From assembly GCF_000307105.1 (NCBI RefSeq), contig NC_018645.1, positions 4,536,001-4,600,000 of the forward strand: DNA of 64,000 nucleotides, written 5' to 3'. The notes under the pieces are model-generated. The model ran no database searches. It was not told where the DNA came from and saw only the letters and a program-made list of their open reading frames with translations. This DNA is from Desulfobacula toluolica Tol2 (GTDB lineage Bacteria > Desulfobacterota > Desulfobacteria > Desulfobacterales > Desulfobacteraceae). Positions 1-8,933 of this stretch are shown here, one piece after another (position 1 is the stretch's first letter; each line of letters begins with the position of its first letter). The position numbers and the translations under genes were made by a program.

Positions 1-338
1 TACTGTACTTTACAAGCATTTGAACCTTAATGGTTTTCATAATCACACCCGATTTTACAATAATTAATAATGGAGAACCTTCAAGAGCCTCTCCGTTTAA
101 GATATATTATCGTCATACGATTTTTTTTAAAAGTTATGCCTCCGATGCTGATGATGAGGTTAAAAATTCCGATAATTTTTTAATATTTTCATATAACAAC
201 ATAATAATTTTTTTCCTCTTTTCTAGTTTATTAAATTCACACAATAATTAAAAAAAAGAAAACTTGTCAAGTGAATTTAAAAAAATCGGGCAGATGCATG
301 TGGCGATGAAATCAAAACAATCTTATTAAACCAATACG
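1..338. other. AT-rich region without a supported gene
   Basis: The stretch before the first gene is very AT-rich. The only open frame (30-251, plus strand) has low-complexity composition, no ribosome binding site and no recognisable domain, so it is not called. The region lies downstream of the minus-strand regulator ending at 339, and no convincing terminator hairpin was seen in it. Confidence 0.5.
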
Positions 339-977
339 TTATAATTCAACCAGCTTGTTTTGAATGGCATACCTGGATAACTCGGCATTATTTCTTAAAT
401 TAAGTTTTTTTAAGATTCTTGACCGGTAGGTGTCAACGGTTTTTACGCTGATATTATATGATGTTGCAATTTCCCTGTTTGTCGAGCCCATGGCAAGTTT
501 GCGCAATACTTGAAGCTCGCGCATGGACAACGATTCCGTGAGTGTTTGGCTTTTATTTCCACGGATAACCCTGAGGGCCAGAGCTTCACTGGCTTTTTCC
601 GTCAGATACCGCCGGCCTTCATGAATTTTTTTTACGGCAGCCACAAGCTGTTCAGGAGCGGACTGTTTGGTGACATATCCCATTGCGCCAGCTTCTATGG
701 CTCTTATAACGTATTGCTCTTCATCATGCATTGTTAAAATAAGAACAGGAACATCCGGGCAGTAACTGTTCAATCGGGTCGTCACCTCAAGCCCATCCAT
801 TCCCGGCATGGAAATATCAATCACCGCCACATCGGGCTTTTTATTCATGGCTTCGTCCAAAGCGGCCTGACCGTCTGCTGCCTCGGCTATCACTTCAATC
901 TCATTGCTGTCTTCCAGAACTTTCCTTAACCCTTCCCTGACAATACTGTGGTCGTCGGCAAGCAGCACTTTAATCAT
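339..977 (-). CDS. NarL/FixJ-family response regulator
   Basis: This 212-residue DNA-binding response regulator is the likely partner of the kinase ending 3 bases upstream. Residues 1-120 form a receiver domain with the acidic pair DD at 8-9, the phospho-acceptor Asp in the VIDISMPGMDG segment near residue 54, and a conserved Lys in the GYVTKQS segment. Residues 145-210 form a LuxR-type helix-turn-helix (segment GSTNREIATSYNISVKTVDT). The start is an ATG preceded by AAAGGATAATTC, a good ribosome binding site. The gene follows the histidine kinase in the same direction, so the two are almost certainly cotranscribed. The target genes cannot be told from the sequence. Confidence 0.93.
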   Translation of the reverse strand: MIKVLLADDHSIVREGLRKVLEDSNEIEVIAEAADGQAALDEAMNKKPDVAVIDISMPGMDGLEVTTRLNSYCPDVPVLILTMHDEEQYVIRAIEAGAMGYVTKQSAPEQLVAAVKKIHEGRRYLTEKASEALALRVIRGNKSQTLTESLSMRELQVLRKLAMGSTNREIATSYNISVKTVDTYRSRILKKLNLRNNAELSRYAIQNKLVEL

Positions 978-980
978 GAA

Positions 981-3113
981 TTATCCTTTAATTTTTACTT
1001 TACAGCAAACGGTTGTCCCTTCCGACAATCGGGAAGATATGTCAAGTTTTCCTTCGACAAGATCGGCCCTTTCTTTCATTCCCTCCAGACCGAATCCGGC
1101 AAATTCTTTATCATTAAACAGATCAAAACCACATCCGTTATCCTGTATGGTCAAAACAATACCGGCTTCATCTGTTTTCAATTCAACCGTAATGGTTGTG
1201 GCATTGGAATGCCGAAGTGCGTTGGTTACAGCTTCCTGACCGATCCTGTAAAGTGCCGTGGCAAGGGTGTCGTCAATTTTCGGAATTTGGCCGGCCTTGA
1301 ACACACAGGAGATATTGGACCGCTTTTCAAAATCCGAGAGCAATGATTCCAGCGCATCCACAAGCCCAAGGTCATCCAGCACCCTTGGCCTTAAGCGATA
1401 GGCCATGGCCCTTACATCCGTAATGGTATCATCAATCAGGGAACACATTTTTCCAGCCCTTTTCCCGGCGGCTTCATCAATGCCAGTTAAATATTTTTCC
1501 ACCCATACCGCATCAAAGCGCAGGGCGGTAAGCACCTGCCCCAAATGATCGTGAAGTTCCCCTGCTACAACTGCTTTTTCCCTTTCCTGGGAATCAATAA
1601 TGTTCTTTGACAGATTTTTCAAATTATCCCGGGTTTTTTCAAGCTGAGCAGTCCTCTTTTTTACCTGTTGTTCCAAGTCATGAGAATATTGCGATAATTT
1701 TTCTTTTGCGATCTGAAGATCTTTTTGCGTGCGGTTTTTTTCCGTCACATCCACGCTAACAGCAAGGGATCTGACAATATCGCCGTTTTCATCCTTGACT
1801 CCGTAGCATGACAACATGATATCCAAAGTTTCCCCATTTTTTTTAATATATGTATAGGGGATATTTTTACAGAATCCAGTACTGAAAAATCGGGGAAAAA
1901 CAACATTCACGGCATAGTTTTTGGACTCAGGCGTAAAAAAGCTGATGAGCTGCCTGCCAATAACATCCTCGCGTTGATACCCCATTACCTCCACCCAGTG
2001 ATCGGAAACCCGTATAATCCTTCCCCGGATATCAATTGAATGAAGCATGACCGGGGTTTTATGGTAGATGTGTCTGTATCGCTCTTCACTGAGCCGAAGT
2101 TCTTTTTCCGCTTTTTTCCGTTTTGTTATTTCCAGGCTTCCCAGCCGGTAAAGAATCAGGGCTAAAAAACCGGTCAGGATCAACACGCAAATGATAACCG
2201 GTCCTGTAACCCTGACAAAGGGTTGGACTGCCTGCCGTTCAATTTCTTTGTAATTTCTTAAACTAATAATTTTCCAACCCGGATAATTTGTAACATCAAG
2301 GCTTGTAAACAGGTATCGGGCATTGTGTTTATCAATTACATACCCTTCTTTTATATGACTATTTTTGTCTCTTGAAAAACCGGACCAGGACCAGGGGCCG
2401 TTTCCAAATTGTCTTGAGTTCTCAATTGAGCTTATATCCTCTTCATTCAACTGCCATAGAAGCTTAAACCTCAATTCTTTTTTGTTTGAGATGAATATAA
2501 CCCCATTTTGATCGACAAAAAGAAGAGAGTCCTCTGAGTTTGAAAACAATTTTGTTTCAACAAATTCAACCGATGTTTTGATAACAACTACCCCAAGGAT
2601 GTCACTATTTTTTTCATCATAAACCGGGTGGGCGTAATAAACTCCTCTTTTGTCAGAAGTTGTTCCAAGGGCAAGATAGGTTGATGCAATGCCGTTAACG
2701 GCTTTTTTATAATAAGGCCTGAAGGAAAAATCATGTCCCACAAAACTGTCGTGGGCATTGCGATTGCTGGAACATAAGGTAATACCGTTTTTATCCATGA
2801 GGTAGCTGACATCAAGATCAAGGGAGTGTGTGAAATGATCAAGGATCTTGTTGGCCCTGTAAATCGTTTCCAGGTTGGTGTCGGTAAGTGCTGTTTGTAA
2901 TTCTCTGATACCCGAAATGGCCCTGACCGGTTTAATATGCTCTGAAAGATAAGAAGACAGTTGACCTGTAAGAAGTTTCAGCCTGGAATAGGCATTGGTT
3001 TCCGTCTTTTGAAAGGCAGCCTTTCGAAAGGAGTAATAGTATAAGAATCCGCCGGTTGAAGCGGATAAAAACACAAACAGCGCCAATATCAATATGATGA
3101 TTCGAAGTCGCAT
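981..3113 (-). CDS. membrane sensor histidine kinase (Cache-PAS-HisKA_3)
   Basis: The protein is a transmembrane sensor kinase of the NarX/DegS-like HisKA_3 class. From the chosen ATG (710 aa) it has a membrane segment at about residues 4-22, a long periplasmic region with Cache-like features (segment DVSYLMDKNGITLCSS), and a second membrane segment near 305-325. It then has a PAS domain (about 345-460), a coiled coil, the phospho-acceptor segment AGELHDHLGQVLTALR and a HATPase domain with EAVTNALRHS and DNGCGFD. A longer frame opens with a TTG 57 bases upstream, but the ATG at 3113 followed at once by the hydrophobic segment is a better start. It precedes the NarL-type regulator by 3 bases. 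The sensed ligand is unknown. Confidence 0.9.
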   Translation of the reverse strand: MRLRIIILILALFVFLSASTGGFLYYYSFRKAAFQKTETNAYSRLKLLTGQLSSYLSEHIKPVRAISGIRELQTALTDTNLETIYRANKILDHFTHSLDLDVSYLMDKNGITLCSSNRNAHDSFVGHDFSFRPYYKKAVNGIASTYLALGTTSDKRGVYYAHPVYDEKNSDILGVVVIKTSVEFVETKLFSNSEDSLLFVDQNGVIFISNKKELRFKLLWQLNEEDISSIENSRQFGNGPWSWSGFSRDKNSHIKEGYVIDKHNARYLFTSLDVTNYPGWKIISLRNYKEIERQAVQPFVRVTGPVIICVLILTGFLALILYRLGSLEITKRKKAEKELRLSEERYRHIYHKTPVMLHSIDIRGRIIRVSDHWVEVMGYQREDVIGRQLISFFTPESKNYAVNVVFPRFFSTGFCKNIPYTYIKKNGETLDIMLSCYGVKDENGDIVRSLAVSVDVTEKNRTQKDLQIAKEKLSQYSHDLEQQVKKRTAQLEKTRDNLKNLSKNIIDSQEREKAVVAGELHDHLGQVLTALRFDAVWVEKYLTGIDEAAGKRAGKMCSLIDDTITDVRAMAYRLRPRVLDDLGLVDALESLLSDFEKRSNISCVFKAGQIPKIDDTLATALYRIGQEAVTNALRHSNATTITVELKTDEAGIVLTIQDNGCGFDLFNDKEFAGFGLEGMKERADLVEGKLDISSRLSEGTTVCCKVKIKG

Positions 3114-3399
3114 GAAAATAAGTATATCCGCATAGTTAAACTTTTTCAATGAATTTGCACAAAGTGACAATACCCAGACTCTTTTAACGTCTTTATCCGC
3201 AACATAAAACCCTGAAGAGTATGCCGGCAGTTACCAAAGCCATAACCTCAAAACAATCAAAAAAACTTAACCCATCTTTTCGACCTAATGTTAAAATCGC
3301 CTATAATTACAGCTTGTTATATTTTTAATTTGTTCGTTATGGCACTACTTTTATTGATTACTCTTTTAACCGTTGCTCCCGGATGAAAACTGATCCCCA

Positions 3400-4205
3400 A
3401 GGCAGAATAAATTTCCTGTTGCCTTGGTTCGGGGCGGCTACTCTTTCTAACATGCACGATATTATCATTTTCAGGCCGTAATAGGCCAGTAATTGTTTGT
3501 CGTTTTTCATGATGTTCCTTTTATTGTTTCAGAAGGCCTCTTGCTCCCCGTTTTGGTATGACGAATACGGCAGTGTGGTTTCATGGTTGATGCCCAGTTT
3601 TATAAGGCCGTTACAGGTTTCATGGGCAATCATGGCTGCACCTTTGTCCGTCATCAGGCTCCTTGGAAGTCCTCTTTTGTAAAACGCCTGGGACAGCCCG
3701 TGGATTAAAACTTCGGCTGTTTCATTCAAATACCATTGAATGTGGCAGCACAGGCGGGAATGATCATCAAGAACAAACAATGGACATGCCCATATCTGAA
3801 CGAACTTTACGGCCCAATTCCATAATGGGGTCCTGGGCATTTCTTGCCTTGTAATACCAGCTTTCAATTTCAGGTTTAAAAAACTTAAAAAATTTGGATA
3901 AAAATCCAGGACCAGTTGGTAAAACATCTGAATTTTAAAAGCTATGCCCATCTTCTGCGCGGAATCAACCGGCCCTGATTTTTTGACACATGCCGGACCT
4001 TCCGGACAAAAATTCAAGGCAGGATAAAAGCGCATCCCAGGCACAGGAGTTGAATCTTAAAAAGTAATTGATCAGGTAGGCTGGAAGCTGGCTGTTTTTA
4101 ATACAAGAAGGTGCCCGACCTCGAATCCTTTGCAATCATGATAAGACTATGAATACAAGTCTCTGCTTTTTGTTGCCAGGTCAAACCAAAGACTGATACC
4201 ATAAG
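3400..4205 (-). pseudogene. decayed transposase with rve-type integrase core
   Basis: The minus strand carries a broken transposase. The longest open piece (3529-4044) contains an integrase-core stretch around FVLDDHSRLCCHIQWY, a second acidic site in SLMTDKGAAM, and a terminal SYQNGEQEAF segment that normally leads to the catalytic-Glu helix but here runs into a stop. Upstream, in other frames, 4060-4205 still encodes N-terminal-like sequence (WQQKAETCIHSLIMIAKD), separated by stops and frameshifts. The residual reading continues to about 3400 without an open frame. No terminal repeats were found. It is an inactive insertion-sequence relic, and its limits are approximate. Confidence 0.75.
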
Positions 4206-4305
4206 TGCTTGGTCAACTTTTGTGTAAAAAAATTACTCTGGTAAAAATATTTTGGTTCAGCTATATCTCCAATAGTTGATTCAGCTAATAATTCTAAAAT
4301 AAAAG

Positions 4306-4854
4306 TTGAGCAAAGGCAGAATATTGACCGAACAAGACCAGAAAAAATGGAACGAAAGATATCTCAATAATATTGGGAATCAAGAACCTTCAGATATCAT
4401 ACTAAAATACGTATCTCTTGCACCAACAGGGAATGCCCTGGATATCGCTTGTGGAAATGGCAGAAATAGTAAATTCCTTGCCCAAAAAGGTTTCCACGTA
4501 GATGCAGTGGACATATCAAACATTGCTTTAAGCCAATTCACGGGCGATGATACACATATAAATGTAATTTGCCAGGATATAGATACCTGGCAAATTCCAC
4601 AGAACCATTACCAGCTTATCATAAATATCCGTTTTCTGGACAGACGTTTGTTTCCAATGATTAAAAATGGACTTAAACCCGGAGGTGTTCTCATATTTGA
4701 ATCCTTTATTGATGATAAAAAGGATTATTGTTTGAAGTCGAATGAACTATTACATGCCTTCAAGTCCTTTCGTATTGTCTACTATGAAAAAAAAGAGAAT
4801 GAACCCTCTGAGAAATTTGATCAATCTGTATATTTTGTTGGAATTAAAAAATGA
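4306..4854 (+). CDS. class I SAM-dependent methyltransferase
   Basis: This 182-residue protein has the Rossmann-fold glycine motif I (ALDIACGNGRNSKFL, about residues 44-58) and an acidic residue ending strand 2 (VDAVDIS), both diagnostic of SAM-dependent methyltransferases. The compact size and the motif resemble TehB/UbiE-like enzymes, but the substrate cannot be assigned. The frame has no good ATG at its front. The TTG at 4306 is the likely start, although its ribosome binding site is weak, so the N-terminus is uncertain. The stop overlaps the next gene by four bases (ATGA), which implies translational coupling with the hydrolase. Confidence 0.8.
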   Translation: MSKGRILTEQDQKKWNERYLNNIGNQEPSDIILKYVSLAPTGNALDIACGNGRNSKFLAQKGFHVDAVDISNIALSQFTGDDTHINVICQDIDTWQIPQNHYQLIINIRFLDRRLFPMIKNGLKPGGVLIFESFIDDKKDYCLKSNELLHAFKSFRIVYYEKKENEPSEKFDQSVYFVGIKK

Positions 4855-5510
4855 AACAAATCATTAAAAACATTTATCATGTAGGCGACAATGAGTGTTC
4901 GGTCTATATGGTTGATACACAATCGGATCAGGGCTTAGTCTTAATTGATGCAGGTATGAATTTAAATATGATCAAGCAGATTGCCTCCCATGGGATGCGT
5001 TTCGAAGATATCCAGCACTGCATTTTAACCCATTGCCACATTGATCATATTGGTGCATGCGCAGAATTAAGCCGGGCATTACCGGGTATAAAATTTTACG
5101 CCCATGAATTAGATGCTGTTCCCATTGAAGAGCCTGGTCATGATGGCCGGACTGCAGCATCTTGGTATGGGGTAAAGTATAAGTCCATCAAATTGTATGA
5201 AAAATTTAAAACAGACACGATTCTCAGTCTTGGCAATTATAAATTCCAATGCATCCATACACCTGGTCACACACCCGGATCAATTTCCATTCTTGTTGAA
5301 TCAGAAGGTAAAAAAGTGTTGTTCGGACAAGATTTGCATGGCCCTTTCAATGACAGTTTTTTATCAAACCTTCATGATTATCAATCTTCCATGGAGAAGC
5401 TCTTGGATTTAGATACTGATATTTTATGTGAAGGCCATTTCGGAATTTTTCAGCCTGCTAATAAGGTCCGGCATTACATTGAAAAACACAAATCACTGAA
5501 TCAGCCTTAA
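4851..5510 (+). CDS. metallo-beta-lactamase-fold hydrolase
   Basis: This 219-residue protein carries the binuclear zinc motif HxHxDH (THCHIDHIGA, His61, His63, Asp65, His66). Further metal ligands are seen in HTPGHTPGS near residue 138 and in the FGQDLHG segment. The family includes glyoxalase II-like thioesterases, lactonases and RNA-processing enzymes. The short form without extra domains fits a small thioester or ester hydrolase. It starts inside the stop of the methyltransferase gene and is followed after 6 bases by a zinc-ribbon regulator, so the three genes form a likely operon. The natural substrate is unknown. Confidence 0.88.
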   Translation: MKQIIKNIYHVGDNECSVYMVDTQSDQGLVLIDAGMNLNMIKQIASHGMRFEDIQHCILTHCHIDHIGACAELSRALPGIKFYAHELDAVPIEEPGHDGRTAASWYGVKYKSIKLYEKFKTDTILSLGNYKFQCIHTPGHTPGSISILVESEGKKVLFGQDLHGPFNDSFLSNLHDYQSSMEKLLDLDTDILCEGHFGIFQPANKVRHYIEKHKSLNQP

Positions 5511-5516
5511 ATATAA

Positions 5517-5816
5517 ATGAGTAACGAAAGAACACAAACAATCAGACAGGAAATTATAAGCCACCTTGAAAGTGGTCCCATGACTGTACGAGATCTTTCC
5601 CAAACAGTGGGTATAATGGAAAAGGATGTTGTCCATCATTTGGAATTCATCGAGAAAACAATCCAGAGTAAAAAGAAAAGAATCAGGATGGAGCCTTATT
5701 ATTGCTTGAATTGCGGATTCGAATTCAAAAACAGAAAAAAGTTCAAAAAGCCTGGAAAATGTCCGGCATGCAGGGATGGCAGAATCGCTCCAGCTATATT
5801 CTGGATTGAATCTTAA
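5517..5816 (+). CDS. winged-helix/zinc-ribbon transcriptional regulator
   Basis: This small protein (99 aa) has an N-terminal helix-turn-helix (residues about 8-50, segment GPMTVRDLSQTVGIMEKDVV) and a C-terminal zinc ribbon with CxxC pairs at Cys63/Cys66 and Cys82/Cys85. The arrangement matches the predicted HTH plus zinc-ribbon regulators best known from archaea and some anaerobes (the COG3357-type family, from memory). The gene lies 6 bases downstream of the hydrolase and probably regulates this small cluster. No operator was identified. Confidence 0.78.
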   Translation: MSNERTQTIRQEIISHLESGPMTVRDLSQTVGIMEKDVVHHLEFIEKTIQSKKKRIRMEPYYCLNCGFEFKNRKKFKKPGKCPACRDGRIAPAIFWIES

Positions 5817-5850
5817 TTCTACAAACCGCTTATACCAGGGATAAAAAAAT

Positions 5851-6453
5851 ATGCCCCAATTTAAAAAATATCGTGAATCCGTACGCCCCCCGTTATCTAT
5901 TCGGTTATCCTTATCTATTTTTATCGGATGTGTTTTTTTGGGCGGCTTAACCTGGATTATGTACCCCGGTATTAACAGGCTACCAGCATTACTTCCTTCA
6001 TTGATATTTGTTCTGGCTGTTGGAACGGTAGCGTTTTTATTGTTGTCACTGTTCTACAAAGTATCGATTCGGATATCAAAAAAGTTGATGGCAAGCAGCG
6101 CAGAAAAAGAAATTATATTAAGGGTTTCCGGTGTTAAAAAAGATGGGAGTTCATATATTCGATGTGAGAATATTCAGGCCTTAAATATTCGTCCTTATAA
6201 TGTTCCAGGTTTTGCTAGCATTAATCCTTTTTGTTCAAGGAAAGGTGATGAGGGGGAACAAATTGTTATTTTGCCTGGATTTAAAGGAGAAGGCATATTG
6301 TTGACCTACACCTATGAGGCGTTCTTTTCGCAAAAAGAAAAAACCCATACCATTCTTTTTCCCACGAATAATGCTAAAGGCTTGTCCGAAATCTTAAATG
6401 ATATTATTGACAAGACAGATGATACGAATAAACAACCGGAAGGTATTGAATAA
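5851..6453 (+). CDS. small membrane protein of unknown function
   Basis: I do not recognise this 200-residue protein. It has two predicted transmembrane helices near the N-terminus (about residues 22-42 and 50-72) followed by a soluble, probably cytoplasmic domain of about 125 residues. That domain is rich in beta-prone stretches (segments IILRVSGVKKDG and GEQIVILPGFKGEGILLTY), reminiscent of PH-like or membrane-anchored bacterial domains. The ATG is preceded by AGGGATAAAAAAAT, an acceptable ribosome binding site. It follows the regulator by 34 bases in the same direction. Confidence 0.7.
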   Translation: MPQFKKYRESVRPPLSIRLSLSIFIGCVFLGGLTWIMYPGINRLPALLPSLIFVLAVGTVAFLLLSLFYKVSIRISKKLMASSAEKEIILRVSGVKKDGSSYIRCENIQALNIRPYNVPGFASINPFCSRKGDEGEQIVILPGFKGEGILLTYTYEAFFSQKEKTHTILFPTNNAKGLSEILNDIIDKTDDTNKQPEGIE

Positions 6454-6455
6454 CC

Positions 6456-6548
6456 ATGAATCCCAAAATCAGAAAAGAGACAGATGGTGACACGGATGCT
6501 ATAACCGATGTGATAATGGCAGTCTTCAAAGATTTAGTTTGCTGTTGA
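6456..6548 (+). pseudogene. truncated GNAT acetyltransferase N-terminus
   Basis: A 30-codon frame starts with MNPKIRKETDGDTDAITDV, which looks like the first strand and helix of GNAT-family N-acetyltransferases (typical opening: IRxExxxDxxAIxxV). It then stops after DLVCC. No continuation of the fold (for example the acetyl-CoA loop) was found downstream in any frame. It begins 2 bases after the preceding stop and ends just before a terminator hairpin. It is therefore best read as the remnant of a deleted gene. Confidence 0.55.
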
Positions 6549-6551
6549 AAC

Positions 6552-6576
6552 CCTGGCCCTCAGGGTCAGGCTTTTT
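6552..6576 (+). terminator. rho-independent terminator
   Basis: The stem CCTGGCCC / GGGTCAGG (6552-6559 with 6563-6570, one G-T pair) closes a 3-base loop and is followed by CTTTTT. It lies immediately after the GNAT stub and ends the 4.3-6.5 kb gene cluster. Confidence 0.75.
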
Positions 6577-6972
6577 AAAATTCAAAAAAGATCCCGGACT
6601 ATTATTAAAAGTTCTGGAGCTTTAAAACTGTAGCTAAGCGCAACTTCTTGCAGTTTGTGGTAATTTCATCCATCAAGCGGATAATATAAAAAATTGAGAA
6701 CCTTATTGAAGTCATGAATAGTTATCCTATAATTTAATCTTCTCATACAACTGTTAACTTTTTAACAAAAGTTAATATTCTTTTATAATGCTGATTGACA
6801 TCTATTAGAGTACGAATCCGGCACATGTATAAAAGACACATGTATAAAATAGATTGACAACAAAAGGAGGTTTCTGGTTTTATGTCATGTTTGATTTAAA
6901 TACCCGTGGATGAAAAGATACAATAACCCTTCCCGGGTCTAAAACATGAAAATAAAATAAAGGAATGATCTA
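6577..6972. promoter_or_regulatory. 396-bp intergenic region with perfect palindrome and orphan SD
   Basis: No gene is supported here. It contains a perfect 9-bp inverted repeat TTAACTTTT / AAAAGTTAA (6754-6775, 4-base centre), a direct repeat of CACATGTATAAAA near 6822-6850, and TTGACA followed by a strong Shine-Dalgarno AAAGGAGG around 6854-6871. Only a five-codon frame follows that site. The region leads into the hypothetical gene at 6973 and probably holds its promoter and operator. Confidence 0.45.
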
Positions 6973-7908
6973 ATGGACCCGATTGCCAAAAAAGCAAAAC
7001 AATGGATTGATGAAAAAAGAGACCCCAGGAGTGCCTATTGGCAAGCCGCTCTTGAAGCCAACATGGACCTTTTTTCACCTGATCTGGAAAAAGGAAAACT
7101 AACACCGGTCCATTCGCTGGAAGAAAAAGACCTGCCCGTATTCAAGGCGGCTTTGGAAGTGACGGACCTGAGTCCCGGCCTTTTAGCAGCCTTTTTAACC
7201 CCTTCTGTTGCCAACTCCATTATTCCGCCGGATTCAGCTGAAGAACTTATGCGCATTGAAAAAGGCAAACCCTCCTATAAAATAATTATCCTGAGACCGG
7301 GCAAGGAAGAACGGATAATCTGTATTGAGATTTCAGAACATGCCCACAAGCCGGGCATGGATATTTTCCAGTCCGGCGCCCTGTTGGGAACATTTGATTA
7401 TCAGACCCATGAAATCTGTCTGTCGGAATTGACCAAAGCCATCCGTGCCCATGCCTGGGAAAAAGACAAATGGCAGCACAAAGATCATATTGCCTATACC
7501 TTGAACTGGTTTGAAAAAATTGAATACCTCGGCAAGGCAGATGTGAGTGTGGACAAAACCCGTTCTGTTTTTCACAGCCCCACATTGATCAGAACCAATC
7601 GGGTCGATGCTTTGTTCCTGATAATATACGAAATATTGCACAATCGTTTCCAGGAAAATTTTCAAGCCCTGTCTCAAGACCTGATAAGTGCAGGGGCAGG
7701 GAAAAATTCTGAAGACAAAGAAACAAGGCTTTCAGCCTGCCACACCCTTGCAGAGACCAGTATGCTCGATATGCTTAATATGGTAAAAAAATTTAACCTG
7801 CTTGATTTTACAAGTTTTAACGATGCGGAAAGCCGGAATTTTAAAAACGAGTTTGTCAGAACAGCCAGGAAACTTTCCTCAAAACTGGATAAAATGTTGG
7901 TATCGTGA
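6973..7908 (+). CDS. hypothetical protein, 311 aa
   Basis: I do not recognise this protein. It is soluble, has no signal peptide or membrane segment, and is mixed alpha/beta with a helical N-terminal part (AKKAKQWIDEKRDPRSAYW). A central segment (SYKIIILRPGKEERIICIEI) is strand-rich and the C-terminal third is helical and basic. The ATG is preceded by AAGGAATGATCTA, a good ribosome binding site. Codon use resembles neighbouring housekeeping genes. It is monocistronic, with a palindrome-bearing upstream region and a hairpin downstream. Confidence 0.7.
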   Translation: MDPIAKKAKQWIDEKRDPRSAYWQAALEANMDLFSPDLEKGKLTPVHSLEEKDLPVFKAALEVTDLSPGLLAAFLTPSVANSIIPPDSAEELMRIEKGKPSYKIIILRPGKEERIICIEISEHAHKPGMDIFQSGALLGTFDYQTHEICLSELTKAIRAHAWEKDKWQHKDHIAYTLNWFEKIEYLGKADVSVDKTRSVFHSPTLIRTNRVDALFLIIYEILHNRFQENFQALSQDLISAGAGKNSEDKETRLSACHTLAETSMLDMLNMVKKFNLLDFTSFNDAESRNFKNEFVRTARKLSSKLDKMLVS

Positions 7909-7996
7909 CAACGAAAAGCAAGCGGCTTAATTTTGTTAAAGGACTTCCAATCTCTGCAAAGTAAAATAATGACATAAAATCTTTTGCTAAAACAAA

Positions 7997-8028
7997 CACT
8001 GTGTGCCGGTCAAACCCGGAACACAGTG
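7997..8028 (-). terminator. hairpin between convergent genes, terminator for metF
   Basis: Arms CACTGTGT-CCGG and CCGG-ACACAGTG form a stem with one internal mismatch and a 6-base loop. On the minus strand it is followed by TTTGTTTTAG, so it most likely terminates the reductase gene at 8070. On the plus strand the trailing sequence is only weakly T-rich. Confidence 0.65.
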
Positions 8029-8069
8029 CTTATCCCTTCTGTGCTACATATGACGGCAAGTCCGCCGGA

Positions 8070-8933
8070 TCATTGTGCAATAAGGCTGCGGGTAAATTCG
8101 ATAATATGGTTGGTGCCTTTTACATCTCCCATTGCCATAATATGAATACCGTCTGCATATTCAATAATATCCTTTATAAAATCGCAGGTAATCTCAATCC
8201 CGGTTGCGCCTTGATTTTCCATACGAGAAATAACGTCTTCCGGAACATCAATACCCTCAACATTTTTATCCATGAACCTTGCCATCTTTACACTTTTGAG
8301 CGGCATTACTCCGATTAATATCGGTTTGTCCAGTTTCCGGGCGGCTTTAAGAAACGTCACGGCTTTTTCAGAATCATACACAACCTGGGTTTGAAAAAAA
8401 TCCGCTCCGGCTGAGATCTTTTTTTCCATTTTTTCCATCTCATGTTCGGGTTTCCTGGATGTTGGCATGGCAGTACATGCAATGTTAAAATCCGTGCTTC
8501 CGCCGAATTCTTTTTCATCATAATCCAACCCGTTGTTCATTTTTTTTATCAGTCGGATCAGGTCAACCGTATTGTAATCATAAACCGCTTTGGACGGATA
8601 AGGCCCGTGTTTCGGCGGATCACCTGTTGTAACAAGGATGTTGCGGATGCCAAGGGTGTGTGCCCCCAGCAGGTCAGCCTGTGTTCCCAGCAGGCTTCGG
8701 TCTCTACAGGTAAAATGGGGCACGGTTTCAACATCAAGGCTGTTCTGGATCAGGCTTGCCATGGAAATCGAATTGATCCGCAGGTTGCCCATGGGGCAAT
8801 CATGAATATTGATGCCGTCCAGTGGGAGATAATCGCGGGCCTTTTCCAGAGATTCATCTGCCAGGACACCCTTTACCGGCCCAAGCTCAGTGGTGATAAC
8901 GAAATTTTTGCCTAATTTTTGTGATAGCTTCAT
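8070..8933 (-). CDS. metF: methylenetetrahydrofolate reductase family protein
   Basis: This 287-residue TIM-barrel protein matches the MetF family, which interconverts 5,10-methylene- and 5-methyl-tetrahydrofolate with FAD. Typical segments are the early strand VITTELGPVKG, PHFTCRDRS, the nucleotide-binding NILVTTGDPP, FFQTQVVYD and PILIGVMPL. It is close to the roughly 290-residue length of stand-alone MetF. The start is the ATG at 8933 with AGGAGTT-like sequence (GTTTCTTATGAAGC on the plus strand) nearby. In sulfate reducers the enzyme serves methionine synthesis and the Wood-Ljungdahl methyl branch. No carbon-monoxide dehydrogenase genes are present here to decide between these roles. Confidence 0.87.
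   Translation of the reverse strand: MKLSQKLGKNFVITTELGPVKGVLADESLEKARDYLPLDGINIHDCPMGNLRINSISMASLIQNSLDVETVPHFTCRDRSLLGTQADLLGAHTLGIRNILVTTGDPPKHGPYPSKAVYDYNTVDLIRLIKKMNNGLDYDEKEFGGSTDFNIACTAMPTSRKPEHEMEKMEKKISAGADFFQTQVVYDSEKAVTFLKAARKLDKPILIGVMPLKSVKMARFMDKNVEGIDVPEDVISRMENQGATGIEITCDFIKDIIEYADGIHIMAMGDVKGTNHIIEFTRSLIAQ

Noticed and set aside
30-251. 73-codon open frame at the left edge
   Set aside because: It is low-complexity and AT-rich, without a ribosome binding site or recognisable domain, so it is probably chance.
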